This document shows, one piece after another, positions 1 to 6,498 of a stretch of 7,796 nt of DNA. The stretch is from contig CACZPG010000004.1 in NCBI GenBank assembly GCA_902782965.1, positions 1-7,796 on the forward strand, written 5' to 3'. Position 1 is the stretch's first letter. Every line of letters starts with the position of its first letter. Source of the stretch: an uncultured Lachnospiraceae bacterium. GTDB lineage: Bacteria > Bacillota > Clostridia > Lachnospirales > Lachnospiraceae. A program made the position numbers and the translations under genes. A model generated the notes under the pieces. That model made no database searches. It was not told the DNA's origin and saw only the letters and a program-made list of their open reading frames with translations.

Positions 1-2198
1 AGCAGATCAACATAGCTTATTATAGAAGTCAGAGGTGTTTTGATATCATGAGAAACATTTGTAATAAGCTCCGCCTTGGTACGCTCATCTCTTACTGATG
101 ATTCAACCGCTCTGGATAGTCCTTCTCCAAGATTATTAAGACTTTCACCAAGATCCTTATTATTAAATATAAGCTTTGAAGTATCAACCTTAGTATCCAG
201 TTCCCCGTTTTCCAGCTTCTTACTGGCTTTTGCTATCCTGTCAATATCAGCCATATACCTTATAACCATTACAGAAGCGGCGATATCTACCAGCGCAATC
301 AGAAGCACCGGAATTATAACTTCATCATTAAGACCAATATTGAGTATAATCAGCAGCATTATAAAGGTTAAAACAATAAAAGTTGTAATAGCGATTATAA
401 GTTTTGTTTTACCCTTAATTAGTTTTAGTGATTTGTATAAATACTTAACAAGCCATATAGTAATAAAGCCATTCAGAAACTGTTTACACTTTATCCTTCT
501 TACTACAGACAGATAAACAAATGCAAAGAACAGATATGCAGCCAGAGCAGTTACCAGAAATGCAAGTATCATTCCTGTAGGTTCTGTCATAAACATGTCT
601 ATCAGATCAGAACTGTCACGAATAGTTAAGATAAAAAATGATATTATAGCCACTCCAATCAGCACTATCAGAGCAAAATAAACAACATATGGAAGTTTAT
701 CCGCCCATATAAGCTTCCTGTCCTCTCCTATGGTCAGAACCACAACAGTAGAAAGGAATACCAGAAAACAGATTATTGCAAAAGTAATCGGATATGGAAC
801 AAGCTGACTGACTTTAAATGTAAGATAAGAGTTTCTGAAATTAGAATTCTTATCATACAGCTTCATTCCTATAACAAAGGAGCCTTCATTTTTCTTTGTA
901 ATACTATTCAACAAAGTATCATTAATATATTCGAAATCTTTCTTTTCACCTTTATCGTTTTTGTACCACTGAACAAGTTCCTTACTATCAGCATTATAGC
1001 TGACAAAAACATCAGATGATTTTTCAACTTTAGACCGGAAATCACGGAAAGAAATATTATATTTACCATCCTCTTCAGCATATATATCCTGAAGGTCATC
1101 CGTATCATAAATATTCATATCAGAGATATTACTGCCATCTATACTATAAGCAGAATTAACTCCGGCATCATAGCTATAACCCTGACACATTTTCTTTATT
1201 ATGCTTTTTTCTTTTTCAGTCAGCATACCAAATACTGCTTCATCCTTCGAGCAATACATATAAGCATTAACAAAGAATTCTGTATTCAGATCTTCAGTAT
1301 AAGGAAGATAAACATCTGTAGAATCTAAACTTTCCAGATCCTGATGTCCCTGCTGAACTAATCCGCCTATCCTATACAGATACATATGAGTTGCATTATA
1401 TACAACAATGACTCCTGAATCTGCCAGGACATAAACATCATCAAATTCATTTATATACAGATCACCTGATAAATTGTTGTATATTGTTCTGTATATACTC
1501 TCAACATCAGCATCATCATTGATATAGGTAGTATTCGAATAACCACTTTGATTACCTTCTGCAACAGGTGAATCTTCAATATTTACAGTATATTCAGTAG
1601 TTTCAACAACTTCCGAATCAGAATCTCCGGTTATTTCAATTTCTTCAGGATCTTCAACCACACCGGAATCGCCATCAAGGATCCTATTCATAACACTCTG
1701 ATCATACTTGAAACCATTATCTTTAATATATTTAAGATAATCAGAGAGATTTAGCTTAATAAATTCTCCGGAAGGATTCTCCGATATATGACTTACATAA
1801 TCATAATCATCATTTGTATAGAAAGAATTGCCTTTGGCATCAACAACTCCATAGAATAATGCATCAGCCACATTATTAGTTTCAAGGAACTTGCTTATCT
1901 TGGTTTTTTCTTTATCACCGGTTTTAAGATCATATACAGTAATATCCCTGTCTTCGATGTCTATATCTTTAAGTCTGTTATCGGACTCAACAGATGCGTT
2001 AATAAAATAAACCGTATTATTTACCCTACCTTTAACATATGGGGTTTCAGCAAAAGGTACCGATCTGTCAGCATTATCATTCAACAAATACGAATAGGAT
2101 GCAACTGCTTCAAATACACAGAAAAATGCAGTTAATAATGCCGCAAATCCTATTACGTACATAAAAAACTTGAATATTTTATTCTTAATAACCTTCAT
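1..2198 (-). CDS. Sensor histidine kinase with large extracytoplasmic sensor domain (3' end cut by window edge)
   Basis: This is an open frame of 732 codons from an ATG at 2198 to the left edge, with no stop. AAGGA-type ribosome-binding sequence lies just upstream. It starts 16 nt after the response-regulator stop, so the two form one operon. In order it shows a membrane segment at about residues 8-30, an extracytoplasmic region of about 435 residues, five more hydrophobic segments (about 469-490, 504-526, 542-566, 599-619, 627-647), a HAMP-like linker (about 648-700) and the HisKA H-box. The phospho-acceptor is His717 in NVSHDIKTPLTS (codon at 48-50). Six segments place sensor outside and kinase inside, and Arg/Lys-rich loops fall on the cytoplasmic side. 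An acidic linker at about 177-213 may split the sensor into two lobes. The ATPase domain lies beyond the window. By family, such kinases autophosphorylate and pass phosphate to the partner regulator. The signal is unknown and I recognise no sensor fold. Confidence 0.93.
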   Translation of the reverse strand, partial: MKVIKNKIFKFFMYVIGFAALLTAFFCVFEAVASYSYLLNDNADRSVPFAETPYVKGRVNNTVYFINASVESDNRLKDIDIEDRDITVYDLKTGDKEKTKISKFLETNNVADALFYGVVDAKGNSFYTNDDYDYVSHISENPSGEFIKLNLSDYLKYIKDNGFKYDQSVMNRILDGDSGVVEDPEEIEITGDSDSEVVETTEYTVNIEDSPVAEGNQSGYSNTTYINDDADVESIYRTIYNNLSGDLYINEFDDVYVLADSGVIVVYNATHMYLYRIGGLVQQGHQDLESLDSTDVYLPYTEDLNTEFFVNAYMYCSKDEAVFGMLTEKEKSIIKKMCQGYSYDAGVNSAYSIDGSNISDMNIYDTDDLQDIYAEEDGKYNISFRDFRSKVEKSSDVFVSYNADSKELVQWYKNDKGEKKDFEYINDTLLNSITKKNEGSFVIGMKLYDKNSNFRNSYLTFKVSQLVPYPITFAIICFLVFLSTVVVLTIGEDRKLIWADKLPYVVYFALIVLIGVAIISFFILTIRDSSDLIDMFMTEPTGMILAFLVTALAAYLFFAFVYLSVVRRIKCKQFLNGFITIWLVKYLYKSLKLIKGKTKLIIAITTFIVLTFIMLLIILNIGLNDEVIIPVLLIALVDIAASVMVIRYMADIDRIAKASKKLENGELDTKVDTSKLIFNNKDLGESLNNLGEGLSRAVESSVRDERTKAELITNVSHDIKTPLTSIISYVDL

Positions 2199-2214
2199 AA
2201 CCTTTCCTTTCCGG

Positions 2215-2910
2215 TCAAAGCTTCTCTAGTTTGTAGCCCTGACCCCAGACAACTTTCAAATATCTAGGTTCCTTAGGATTGATTTCAATTTTCTCTCTGA
2301 TATGTCGAATGTGAACAGCAATAATATTATCTGCTCCAAGAGCATCTTCTTTCCAGACAGCTTCATATATCTGTCCTGTAGTAAAGACACGGCCTCTGTT
2401 TTCCATAAGATAAAGAAGAATATCATACTCAATTGGAGTAAGACTTACTTCATCACCATCAACAGTCACCTGTTTAGCACTGTCATTTATTTCCAAACCA
2501 CCGTTTTTGATTATTCTGTCACCAGTTGGTTCTGCAATAGTTCCCAGCTGCGTATATCTTCTGATCTGTGATTTAACTCTGGCAACAAGTTCCAGCGGAT
2601 TAAACGGCTTTGTTACGTAATCATCAGCGCCTATATCAAGTCCAAGAATTTTATCTGCATCCTCTGACTTGGCAGAAAGAAAAATAACAGGAACACTGCT
2701 TGTTTCACGTATAATGCGTGTAGCCTTGATTCCATCCATTTCCGGCATCATTATATCGATTACGATAAGATGCACTTCCTCTTTCCTGACAATTTCAATC
2801 GCTTCTATTCCGTTATAGGCCTTAAGAACATTATATCCGGACGTCTCCAGATATATACTTACCGCTTCAACTATGTCTCTGTCATCATCACATACCAGAA
2901 TATTATACAT
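2215..2910 (-). CDS. OmpR/PhoB-family response regulator, VanR-like
   Basis: The protein has 231 residues. The receiver domain (about 2-118) has the acidic pocket Asp8-Asp9-Asp10, phospho-acceptor Asp52 in VIDIMMPEMDG, switch Ser79 and conserved Lys101 in YVTKPF. The C-terminal winged helix-turn-helix (about 133-231) ends with the VHIRHIREKIE recognition-helix region and a VVWGQGYKLEK wing, typical of the VanR-like group. I chose the ATG at 2910 because GGAGG at 2916-2920 lies 5 nt before it. An in-frame GTG at 2922 would overlap that ribosome-binding site and add four residues before the conserved start of the receiver fold. The histidine-kinase gene follows 16 nt downstream, so it is the likely phosphodonor. 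The protein should act as a dimeric transcription factor in the cytoplasm. Repeats upstream suggest self-regulation. The regulon cannot be read from the sequence. Confidence 0.96.
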   Translation of the reverse strand: MYNILVCDDDRDIVEAVSIYLETSGYNVLKAYNGIEAIEIVRKEEVHLIVIDIMMPEMDGIKATRIIRETSSVPVIFLSAKSEDADKILGLDIGADDYVTKPFNPLELVARVKSQIRRYTQLGTIAEPTGDRIIKNGGLEINDSAKQVTVDGDEVSLTPIEYDILLYLMENRGRVFTTGQIYEAVWKEDALGADNIIAVHIRHIREKIEINPKEPRYLKVVWGQGYKLEKL

Positions 2911-2948
2911 TTCATCCTCCACAAAAATCTTTCCTAAGGTTTGACACT

Positions 2949-3003
2949 AATATAAAAGTTTAAATTTAATAAAAGGTTATTAAAATTCTTAAGTATTTAT
3001 TAA
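2949..3003 (-). promoter_or_regulatory. Candidate activator-dependent promoter with three regulator half-sites for the two-component operon
   Basis: On the minus strand, TTAATAA (2997-3003), TTAAGAA (2986-2992) and TTAATAA (2977-2983) form three same-direction heptamers with starts 11 and 9 nt apart. They are followed by a TATATT -10-like box (2949-2954). No convincing -35 hexamer sits at 16-18 nt, and the innermost heptamer covers roughly the -35 position. That layout is typical of promoters activated by OmpR/PhoB regulators, which bind direct repeats at about one helical turn. Binding by the adjacent regulator is inferred. The region is A/T-rich, so chance similarity is possible. Confidence 0.45.
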
Positions 3004-3007
3004 GACG

Positions 3008-3037
3008 TAAAAAGGGGTTGTAAACATACAACCCCTT
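3008..3037 (-). terminator. Rho-independent terminator after the small membrane-protein gene
   Basis: The arms at 3027-3037 and 3012-3022 form a perfect 11-bp stem, read on the minus strand as AAGGGGTTGTA and TACAACCCCTT, around a 4-nt loop. The T-run is five long, counting the last two stem bases. It lies 24 nt beyond the small gene's stop and separates the pcrA-side genes from the two-component operon. Read on the plus strand it lacks a T-tract, so it should act mainly leftward. Confidence 0.9.
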
Positions 3038-3061
3038 AGAAAACAATATAAAATAAACAGA

Positions 3062-3304
3062 TTATGCCTCAGCCGGAGCAACGCTTGCTGCGTCTTCGAA
3101 ATCCTGATCATCTTCAAAGAAATCATCATCAAAATCATCATCGAATTCATCAAAATCATCAAGATAATCCGGTGTAAGATACTTATAAACTGCTACAGCT
3201 ATACCAACAATAAGTGTAATAACACCTACTATAATACAGATAGCTACTATGGCATTCTTAGCTGTCTCGACAGCATCATCTCTAACTACTACTTCGTTCC
3301 TCAT
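3062..3304 (-). CDS. Small single-pass membrane protein with acidic, Phe-spaced C-terminal tail; family unknown
   Basis: I do not recognise this 80-residue protein. It has a mixed-charge N-terminus (1-17), one strong hydrophobic segment (about 18-40, rich in Ile, Val and Gly) and a tail at 46-71 in which 17 of 26 residues are Asp or Glu. Phe sits at 51, 54, 58, 62, 63 and 69, a 3-4 residue spacing that would line one helix face. The last nine residues are Ala-rich. There is no signal-peptidase or lipobox motif. I chose the ATG at 3304 because AGGAG at 3313-3317 is 8 nt before it. The in-frame ATG at 3322 overlaps that site and adds six residues. An extended -10 promoter lies upstream and a strong terminator downstream, which argues for a real gene. 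It follows pcrA by 86 nt with no clear terminator between, so it may also be reached by pspA-pcrA read-through. Topology and function are unknown. Confidence 0.85.
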   Translation of the reverse strand: MRNEVVVRDDAVETAKNAIVAICIIVGVITLIVGIAVAVYKYLTPDYLDDFDEFDDDFDDDFFEDDQDFEDAASVAPAEA

Positions 3305-3338
3305 AATGGAGTCTCCTTTCATTTTTATAACTTTGTAG

Positions 3339-3347
3339 ATTATAACA
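3339..3347 (-). promoter_or_regulatory. Extended -10 promoter for the small membrane-protein gene
   Basis: The minus strand reads TGTTATAAT here, a perfect TATAAT with a TG one base upstream, which matches the extended -10 class. No good -35 hexamer is present at 16-18 nt, and extended -10 promoters tolerate this. The predicted start of transcription leaves about 30 nt before the chosen ATG at 3304. This would give the small gene expression independent of pspA-pcrA. Confidence 0.6.
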
Positions 3348-3390
3348 TATTTTTGATATTAATAAAAGAAAAAATTAACATTTACTAAAT

Positions 3391-5637
3391 CTATAGTTTC
3401 TTAAGTTTGGCGAGTGTAGCGAACATTTTCTTCTCACCTACAGAATCAAAAACTACTGTAATCTCGTAATCATTACCACCTTTTATCATCTCAGTAACTA
3501 TACCTTTACCGAATTTAATATGTTTAACGGTATCACCCACAGTATAATCAATCGAATCAATTCCTGATGTTTTTGCAGAGGCTTTGTAAGGTTTACGGAC
3601 TTCCGGCTTCGGGAAAGAATATGCTGAATCATTTCTATCGCTGTAAGCTGAAGAAGCGCCTGACTTCCCATAGGCTCCAAAGCCGTCAAACGAACCATAG
3701 GAATCTCTGACTCTGTTAACCCGTACTCCGCTTTTCTCGATATATTCCTGAGGTATTTCTTCTATAAATCTGGATTCAATCGGAAATGTTCTGTTACCGT
3801 TTATCATTCTTGTTGTGGCACTACTTAGATATAGTTCTTTCTTAGCCCTTGTAATACCGACATAACAGAGTCTTCTCTCTTCCTCAAGTTCGTCAGGATC
3901 ACCACTATCCATGGCAAGCCCACTCGGAAACAGCCTTTCCTCCATGCCAACTATAAACACAATAGGAAACTCAAGTCCCTTTGCACTGTGCAGCGTCATT
4001 AGTGTAACTTTATTCTCATCATCAGAGGTTTCATCTGTATCGGCTACCAGGGAAATGTCCTCAAGAAGTTCTCCCAGGGAAGGTTCTTCAGCCTCTTCCA
4101 TATATGCCGAGATTTTATTCTTTAATTCTTCGATATTTTCAACTCTTCCTCTCGCTTCATCAGTACCTTCGTTGATAAGCTGAACCTTATAACCGGTCTT
4201 TTCAAGAATAGCATCAAAAAGATTTACAAGGTCATCATTATCCGAATACTCTCTAAAGGATTCCATAAGATTAATAAAATCAGCAACCTTTTCTTTAGCT
4301 CTGCCGAGTTCCTCAAGGTGCGCCTTATCTTTACAGAATTCATACATACTAAGTCCATGTTCATATGCAAGATCACGAATCTTATTAATTGTCGTCTGAC
4401 CTATTCCTCTCTTCGGAACATTTATAATACGACTGAAAGATACTTCATCACTGGAATTCGCAATAAGTTTAAGATATGCAACAAGATCACGAATTTCTTT
4501 TCTGCTGTAAAATCCGGTTCCTCCATATAATCTGTAAGGAACATTTGCATATATCAGTTTCTCTTCGAGAGCTCTTGACTGAGCATTTGTCCTGTAAAGT
4601 ATTGCAATATCAGAAAGACTGTAGCCTTCCAGAGTTTTATCAAGAATTATATTAACCGCACCATGAGCTTCTTCATACTCAGTTTCATATACAATATATC
4701 TGATTCTTGCTCCGTTATCGTTTTCAGTCCATAGAGTTTTTGATTTACGCCCTATATTATTCGCAACAACAGAATTTGCCGCATTAAGAATATTGGAAGT
4801 ACATCTGTAATTCTGTTCCAGTTTTACTACCTTAGCATCCTTATAAATATTCTCAAAATCAAGAATATTATGAATATTAGCTCCACGGAACTTATAAATT
4901 GACTGATCATCATCGCCTACAACACAGAGATTATTCCATTTTCCTGCCAGATATTTAATAAGAAGAAATTGAGAATGATTGGTATCCTGATACTCATCCA
5001 CCATAATATACCTGAATCTGTTCTGATAAACCTCAAGAACTTCTTTATCCTTATCAAATAGCTCCAGAGTCTTAAATATCAGATCATCAAAATCAAGCGC
5101 ATTATTCTGCTTCATTCTTTTCTGATATTCTCTATAAATTCCTGCCATTCGGATATTTCGATAATCACCAAAAGAAGCACTTTCCAGTTCATCAGGCGTA
5201 AGAAATTCTTCCTTAGCCTTAGAAATAGCACTTATACATGCCTTTTCAGGAAACTGCTTATTATCGAGGTTTAGAGTTTTAAGAACTTCCTTAATTACAG
5301 CCTTCTGATCATCAGTATCATATATTGTAAAATTGTTATTTCCACCTATATGATCATAGAATCTTCTCAAAATACGTACACACATTGAATGAAAAGTACT
5401 GACCCAGATACTGTCGGCATCCGGTCCGACTTCAGCTTCAACTCTTTCTCGCATTTCATTTGCAGCCTTATTAGTAAATGTGATAGCCAGAATATTATAG
5501 GGATTAACTCCCAATTCATCTATCAGATATGCGATTCTATGAACTATAACTCTTGTTTTTCCACTTCCTGCCCCTGCAAGAATAAGAAGAGGCCCCTCGG
5601 TACACGAGCAGGCCTCCCATTGTTTATCATTTAACAT
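3391..5637 (-). CDS. pcrA: ATP-dependent DNA helicase, PcrA/UvrD type (superfamily 1A)
   Basis: At 748 residues this is a full-length PcrA. Visible motifs in order are: Q-motif Gln6, Walker A GAGSGKT (22-28, Lys27), motif Ia AITFTNKAANEM (51-62), Walker B DEYQDTN (214-220), motif III GDDDQSIYKFRGA (241-253), motif IV LEQNYR (273-278), motif V TLHSAKGLEF (548-557) and motif VI with the arginine finger (about 588-602). A Ser/Gly/Tyr-rich linker (about 641-695) leads to a Tudor-like C-terminal domain (about 697-748, VGDTVKHIKFGKGIV), which in PcrA/UvrD contacts RNA polymerase. By family it unwinds DNA 3'-to-5' in excision repair, replication-conflict resolution and plasmid replication. The ATG at 5637 lies 3 nt after the pspA stop. 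Its GGAG (5644-5647) sits inside the last pspA codons, so translation is probably coupled. No catalytic residue is missing. Confidence 0.97.
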   Translation of the reverse strand: MLNDKQWEACSCTEGPLLILAGAGSGKTRVIVHRIAYLIDELGVNPYNILAITFTNKAANEMRERVEAEVGPDADSIWVSTFHSMCVRILRRFYDHIGGNNNFTIYDTDDQKAVIKEVLKTLNLDNKQFPEKACISAISKAKEEFLTPDELESASFGDYRNIRMAGIYREYQKRMKQNNALDFDDLIFKTLELFDKDKEVLEVYQNRFRYIMVDEYQDTNHSQFLLIKYLAGKWNNLCVVGDDDQSIYKFRGANIHNILDFENIYKDAKVVKLEQNYRCTSNILNAANSVVANNIGRKSKTLWTENDNGARIRYIVYETEYEEAHGAVNIILDKTLEGYSLSDIAILYRTNAQSRALEEKLIYANVPYRLYGGTGFYSRKEIRDLVAYLKLIANSSDEVSFSRIINVPKRGIGQTTINKIRDLAYEHGLSMYEFCKDKAHLEELGRAKEKVADFINLMESFREYSDNDDLVNLFDAILEKTGYKVQLINEGTDEARGRVENIEELKNKISAYMEEAEEPSLGELLEDISLVADTDETSDDENKVTLMTLHSAKGLEFPIVFIVGMEERLFPSGLAMDSGDPDELEEERRLCYVGITRAKKELYLSSATTRMINGNRTFPIESRFIEEIPQEYIEKSGVRVNRVRDSYGSFDGFGAYGKSGASSAYSDRNDSAYSFPKPEVRKPYKASAKTSGIDSIDYTVGDTVKHIKFGKGIVTEMIKGGNDYEITVVFDSVGEKKMFATLAKLKKL

Positions 5638-5640
5638 GAA

Positions 5641-6330
5641 CTACTCCGCTGATGTCATTCCCATTTTAGCTTTGAGCGCTGCAAGTTCATCCTGAACGGC
5701 TGCATCAGGAGAAGCATCATATTTAGAAGCCAGATTATCAACCTCACTTGATGCTGTAGTAGCATTAAGTTCAGCTTCTGCCTGAGCTACATCAAGCATA
5801 GCATCAGCCCTATCTTCCATTCTCTGGAATGCAGCAAAGCTGGATTCAGAATTAACTTTGGAAGTCATATTATTAATATCCTGCTGAGCTTTAGCGAGCT
5901 TAATCTTAGCCTTAATAGCATCCTTACGTGAATCAAGTTCAGCAATATCAGTAACAAGCTTGTCATGCATCTGACGCATCTTCATCGCATTGGCAGCTGA
6001 AACATCATATACCTGCTGAAGTGTAGCCTGTTTAGCAACAAGCTTGGACTTCTCAGTAAGGAATCTTGTAGCATCAGCATCATTACCGGCAACTACTGCC
6101 TTCTCTGCATACTGCTGCATACGTGCAATCTCAGCATTACACTCATCGAGATTACGCTTAGCTTTAGCCTCATCAGCCATAACCTCTGCAGTTTCACTCT
6201 TAACCTTCGCAAGATCATTATTAAGGTTTCTGAGAGTCTGATCAATCATCTTCTCAGGATCCTCTGCCTTATCAAGCAGAGCATTGATATTAGATGACAT
6301 GATATCTTTGAATCTTGATAAAATACCCAC
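5641..6330 (-). CDS. pspA: PspA/IM30 family membrane-stress protein (ESCRT-III-like)
   Basis: The protein has 229 residues, typical for the family. It opens with an amphipathic N-terminal helix (MGILSRFKDIMSSNINALLD), followed by the family's characteristic DPEKMIDQ at about 24-31. A long Ala/Lys/Glu-rich helical coiled-coil hairpin runs from about 28 to 160, then further helices to an Ala/Met-rich C-terminus. There is no signal peptide or membrane segment, so it is a peripheral cytoplasmic protein. By family it forms rods or rings on the inner leaflet and protects or remodels stressed membrane. The start is GTG at 6330: GGGAGG lies 9 nt upstream and the first residues match the family N-terminus exactly, whereas the next Met (residue 11) would cut the membrane-binding helix. 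It has its own promoter and leads into pcrA. No PspF, PspB, PspC or LiaF-like partner is present in the window. Confidence 0.95.
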   Translation of the reverse strand: MGILSRFKDIMSSNINALLDKAEDPEKMIDQTLRNLNNDLAKVKSETAEVMADEAKAKRNLDECNAEIARMQQYAEKAVVAGNDADATRFLTEKSKLVAKQATLQQVYDVSAANAMKMRQMHDKLVTDIAELDSRKDAIKAKIKLAKAQQDINNMTSKVNSESSFAAFQRMEDRADAMLDVAQAEAELNATTASSEVDNLASKYDASPDAAVQDELAALKAKMGMTSAE

Positions 6331-6339
6331 TTTTTGTAT

Positions 6340-6345
6340 CCTCCC
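6340..6345 (-). promoter_or_regulatory. Ribosome-binding site that decides the GTG start of pspA
   Basis: The minus strand reads GGGAGG, a near-perfect Shine-Dalgarno, 9 nt before the GTG at 6330. No ATG lies between it and residue 11. This supports a GTG start that preserves the N-terminal amphipathic helix. Confidence 0.8.
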
Positions 6346-6389
6346 TGTTTTTACTTTTTTGTTTCTTTATGTGATGTAACACTTAGTCG

Positions 6390-6418
6390 ATTATAACTTA
6401 TTTTCGATTTTTGTTCAA
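6390..6418 (-). promoter_or_regulatory. Sigma-A-type promoter for pspA-pcrA
   Basis: On the minus strand, TTGAAC (6413-6418) is followed after exactly 17 nt by a perfect TATAAT (6390-6395). Transcription would start near 6383 and give an untranslated leader of roughly 50 nt before the GTG at 6330. There is no sigma-54 GG/GC signature, unlike proteobacterial pspA. Control is more likely through the repeats just upstream of the -35 box. Confidence 0.75.
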
Positions 6419-6420
6419 TC

Positions 6421-6472
6421 ATAAATAGTTTTATGTATATTCTCTTATAAATAGTTTTCTATATAATCTTGT
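6421..6472 (-). repeat. Two near-tandem 26-bp repeats upstream of the pspA -35 box (candidate operator or UP-like element)
   Basis: Two units with starts 26 bp apart (6421 and 6447) share an identical 12-mer, ATAAATAGTTTT on the plus strand, and match at about 21 of 26 positions over the full unit. The inner unit ends 2 nt upstream of the -35 hexamer. A period of 26 bp is about 2.5 helical turns. The position suits an activator or repressor site, or an A/T-rich RNA-polymerase alpha contact site. No binding protein can be named. Confidence 0.6.
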
Positions 6473-6498
6473 TGTATTAAAAAACAGCTGAAATCAGT

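Noticed and set aside
76..516. Plus-strand open frame of 146 codons
   Set aside because: It lies entirely antisense to the membrane and HAMP region of the histidine kinase, has low-complexity Ser/Ile/Leu composition and shows no family motif. The minus-strand frame contains the H-box and runs unbroken.
908..1108. Minus-strand 66-codon open frame inside the histidine kinase
   Set aside because: It is a different frame within the continuous 732-codon kinase coding sequence, with no supported start and no recognisable motif.
2911..2922. Upstream GTG start for the response regulator
   Set aside because: It overlaps the GGAGG site that serves the ATG at 2910, and it would put four extra residues before the conserved receiver start.
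2941..2970. Plus-strand TTGACA followed 18 nt later by TTTAAT, a possible antisense promoter
   Set aside because: The hexamers look good, but the region is extremely A/T-rich, no plus-strand gene lies downstream, and the transcript would run antisense into the small gene and pcrA. Chance similarity is likely.
3305..3322. Upstream ATG start for the small membrane protein
   Set aside because: The ribosome-binding site AGGAG at 3313-3317 lies inside those six extra codons, at ideal 8-nt spacing for the ATG at 3304.
3911..4183. Plus-strand Ser-rich open frame opposite pcrA, and similar ones at 4318-4530, 5389-5634, 6641-6901, 7112-7450 and 7463-7672
   Set aside because: All are antisense shadows of conserved coding sequence with recognised motifs on the minus strand, and none has a convincing ribosome-binding site or family match.
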